A DNA stretch of 64,000 bases from assembly GCA_019044685.2 (NCBI GenBank), contig JAGTXX020000012.1, forward strand, positions 1,116,001 to 1,180,000, written 5' to 3'. The DNA comes from Nannochloris sp. 'desiccata'. Lineage: Eukaryota; Chlorophyta; Trebouxiophyceae; Chlorellales; Chlorellaceae. A program made the translations under genes and the position numbers. Under the pieces are notes generated by a model, which was given only the letters and a program-made list of their open reading frames with translations, ran no database searches and had not been told where the DNA came from. Shown here piece after piece: positions 62,632 to 64,000 of the stretch; position 1 is the first letter of the stretch, and each line of letters opens with the position of its first letter.

Positions 62632-64000
62632 ATGGATGACGAGAGCGTGTATAAAATTAAACGCGTTAAGTGGCCTCCAGGGGCCAGCAACCCTAGCTTG
62701 ATTCCCATCTTGCTACAAGACGTCAATGGTCCATGCCCTCTACTGGCAATTATGAACGTGTTGCTATTAAGGCAGTCAATTGACCTGCCGGCAGGGGCTG
62801 GAGAAGTCACACAGGTGAGTAAAATTTTCTTGATCAAAACGATCAGCTTAAAAACTTTGCGCATCCAAAGGCATAGTTAGTGTTTGGTGCTAACATTAAA
62901 TTCATCTTCAACCCCATGCAGTCTCGTGCTGTGCAAATTCTCGCAGAGCATCTCCTTGACACCAATTTCTCCCGATCAGAAGGCGGATCGAATGCGGAGT
63001 TCCGCGCCAATTTACAACACAACTTATCAGACGCGATTGCGTTGCTTCCCAAGCTGTGCTCTGGATTAGACGTCAACGTCCGGTTTGATGGGGTCCGCAG
63101 CATAGAGTTCACTGGAGAGACAGCTGTATTCGACCTCTTGGGAATAGACTTGTGCCACGGATGGTTGGTAGATCCGCAAGATGTTGCAACGGCTGCTGCC
63201 ATTGGGCAACGTAGCTATAACGATGTAGTCCTCCAAATAGTAGCTGCTTTAGGAAGAGATGCAACTCCTGCGTCTCTCTCCCGACGCTCGACTGCTGTTT
63301 CTCTCGGTGGAGCTGGGGGGAGTAGTTCAATTGCTCGGGGGAGCAGTGCTCCTCCACACAACCCCGCCTCCACATCTACAGCCACAACAACCTCCCCTGG
63401 AGAGCCAGGTAAAATCGATGCCGCCACTTTATCTGCAGCACTGCAATCTACTCTACGAGTTACCATCCCTGAAGACCAGCCCATTGGAGGGGCTTTACGA
63501 TCTCGCTCTCTCGAGAGCTGTCGGAGTCAAGATAGCGTCACCTCAGCAATTAACAAAATGCTTGGCGAGACTGTAAAGGAGGCTTTTAAGACACCCACGG
63601 TTTCTTTAAATGCTCGATCTTCTATAAAATCGATTGGTGGTGAGAGTATTGTTGTGGAAGAAGAAGAGGAAAAAACAGTTGAAGATTTGAAGGAGGAGAA
63701 AAAAGAAGATAAAGCAGGGACTGAAGTGGCGACGGTTGTTAACTCTCTCTCTGCGGAAGAAAGTAAAGAAGAAAGTAAAGAAGATGCGCCAAAGACGCCT
63801 TCCCCAGCAAAAATAGATTCTAATGCTCCAGATTTAATCGATCTGGGAGAGACGCCGACACCAACAGCGCCAGCAGCAGCAGCTCTGTCTCCTTCCACGA
63901 CCACCCCTACTGCAACTGCCACCACCACCAAGGAGGGAGAAGGCGCCGAAGCTGCCCGGGAGGCTGCCGTACGAGAAGCCCTCCTTTCCCAAGAATTCTT
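62632..64000 (+). CDS. MINDY-type (DUF544) deubiquitinase, cut by window end
   Basis: Exon 1 62632..62814 and exon 2 62922 to beyond 64000. MINDY enzymes trim K48-linked ubiquitin chains. The start MDDESVYKIKRVKW is followed by the catalytic-site block LLQDVNGPCPLLAIMNVLLL (Cys near residue 35). Across the intron come LPKLCSGLDVNVRFDGV, VFDLLGIDLCHGWLVDPQD and SYNDVV, all family blocks. Then about 230 residues of Ser/Thr/Glu/Pro-rich insertion separate these from EAAVREALLSQEF, where the second half of the catalytic domain begins. The catalytic His lies beyond the window. The long insertion within the catalytic domain is a notable departure from animal MINDY1/2. Confidence 0.88.

Noticed and set aside
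1..64000. tRNA, rRNA, snRNA or CRISPR features
   Set aside because: I looked for tRNA B-box-like GTTCRA contexts, conserved snRNA segments and regularly spaced repeats by eye and found none; a dedicated search such as tRNAscan or Infernal could still find divergent ones.

Overview
This is a nuclear segment from a eukaryotic alga with a primary plastid. Genes carry GT-AG spliceosomal introns of roughly 80-300 bases, there are no operons, and several proteins begin with plant-type plastid transit peptides. Plastid genes include CP12 (Calvin-cycle regulator), a PYG7/Ycf37-like photosystem I assembly factor, a RETICULATA-related protein, a transit-peptide RibD deaminase and a plastid alpha/beta hydrolase. 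A UIM-LIM-peptidase DA1 protein and a plant-type HhH-GPD glycosylase point to the green lineage; the species cannot be named from this window and another primary-plastid group is not excluded. Introns are strikingly concentrated at 5' ends, often after a very short first exon.

Layout. 1-12.5 kb: UPF0739/C1orf74-like protein, RLP24 (start codon apparently split by an intron), cohesin SMC3, plastid hydrolase, an unknown plastid-like protein and a FIG4/SAC phosphatase. 12.5-17.3 kb is accessory: a 5'-truncated, frameshifted LINE with a 13-bp target duplication and a (TG)n tail, a Gln-rich coiled-coil protein with 11-residue repeats, a broken ORF and a second LINE 3' end with a (GA)n tail. 17.3-34 kb: a cyclic 2,3-diphosphoglycerate synthetase-like protein of prokaryotic type, a DUF155/RMD1 protein, kinetochore KNL1, a papain-like protease, DA1, SNARE VTI1 with a duplicated SNARE exon, MED20, a JmjC/cupin protein and a RibD deaminase. 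34-40 kb: a KH-domain protein, then CP12 and PYG7 head to head, with a 760-bp non-autonomous hAT-type element between them that carries a two-exon gene-like insert. 40-50 kb: a 1720-residue LamG/FN2-like membrane protein and a NikA-type bacterial solute-binding protein fused to a C-terminal membrane anchor. 50-64 kb: a STEAP-like reductase, HhH-GPD glycosylase, a possible beta-barrel protein, 3-ketoacyl-CoA reductase, MMS19, a small two-exon gene, a RETICULATA-related protein and a MINDY deubiquitinase cut by the window end.

Functional picture. Most genes are ordinary housekeeping: chromosome segregation (SMC3, KNL1), DNA repair and Fe-S delivery (MMS19, HhH-GPD), endomembrane traffic (VTI1, FIG4), ubiquitin signalling (DA1, MINDY) and photosynthesis (CP12, PYG7). 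The unusual material is the hAT element beside CP12, the duplicated SNARE exon, the two genes of prokaryotic character that now carry introns, and the large adhesion-like surface protein. All exon boundaries were placed by hand from splice signals, frame continuity and recalled family sequences; none was tested against transcripts or databases.
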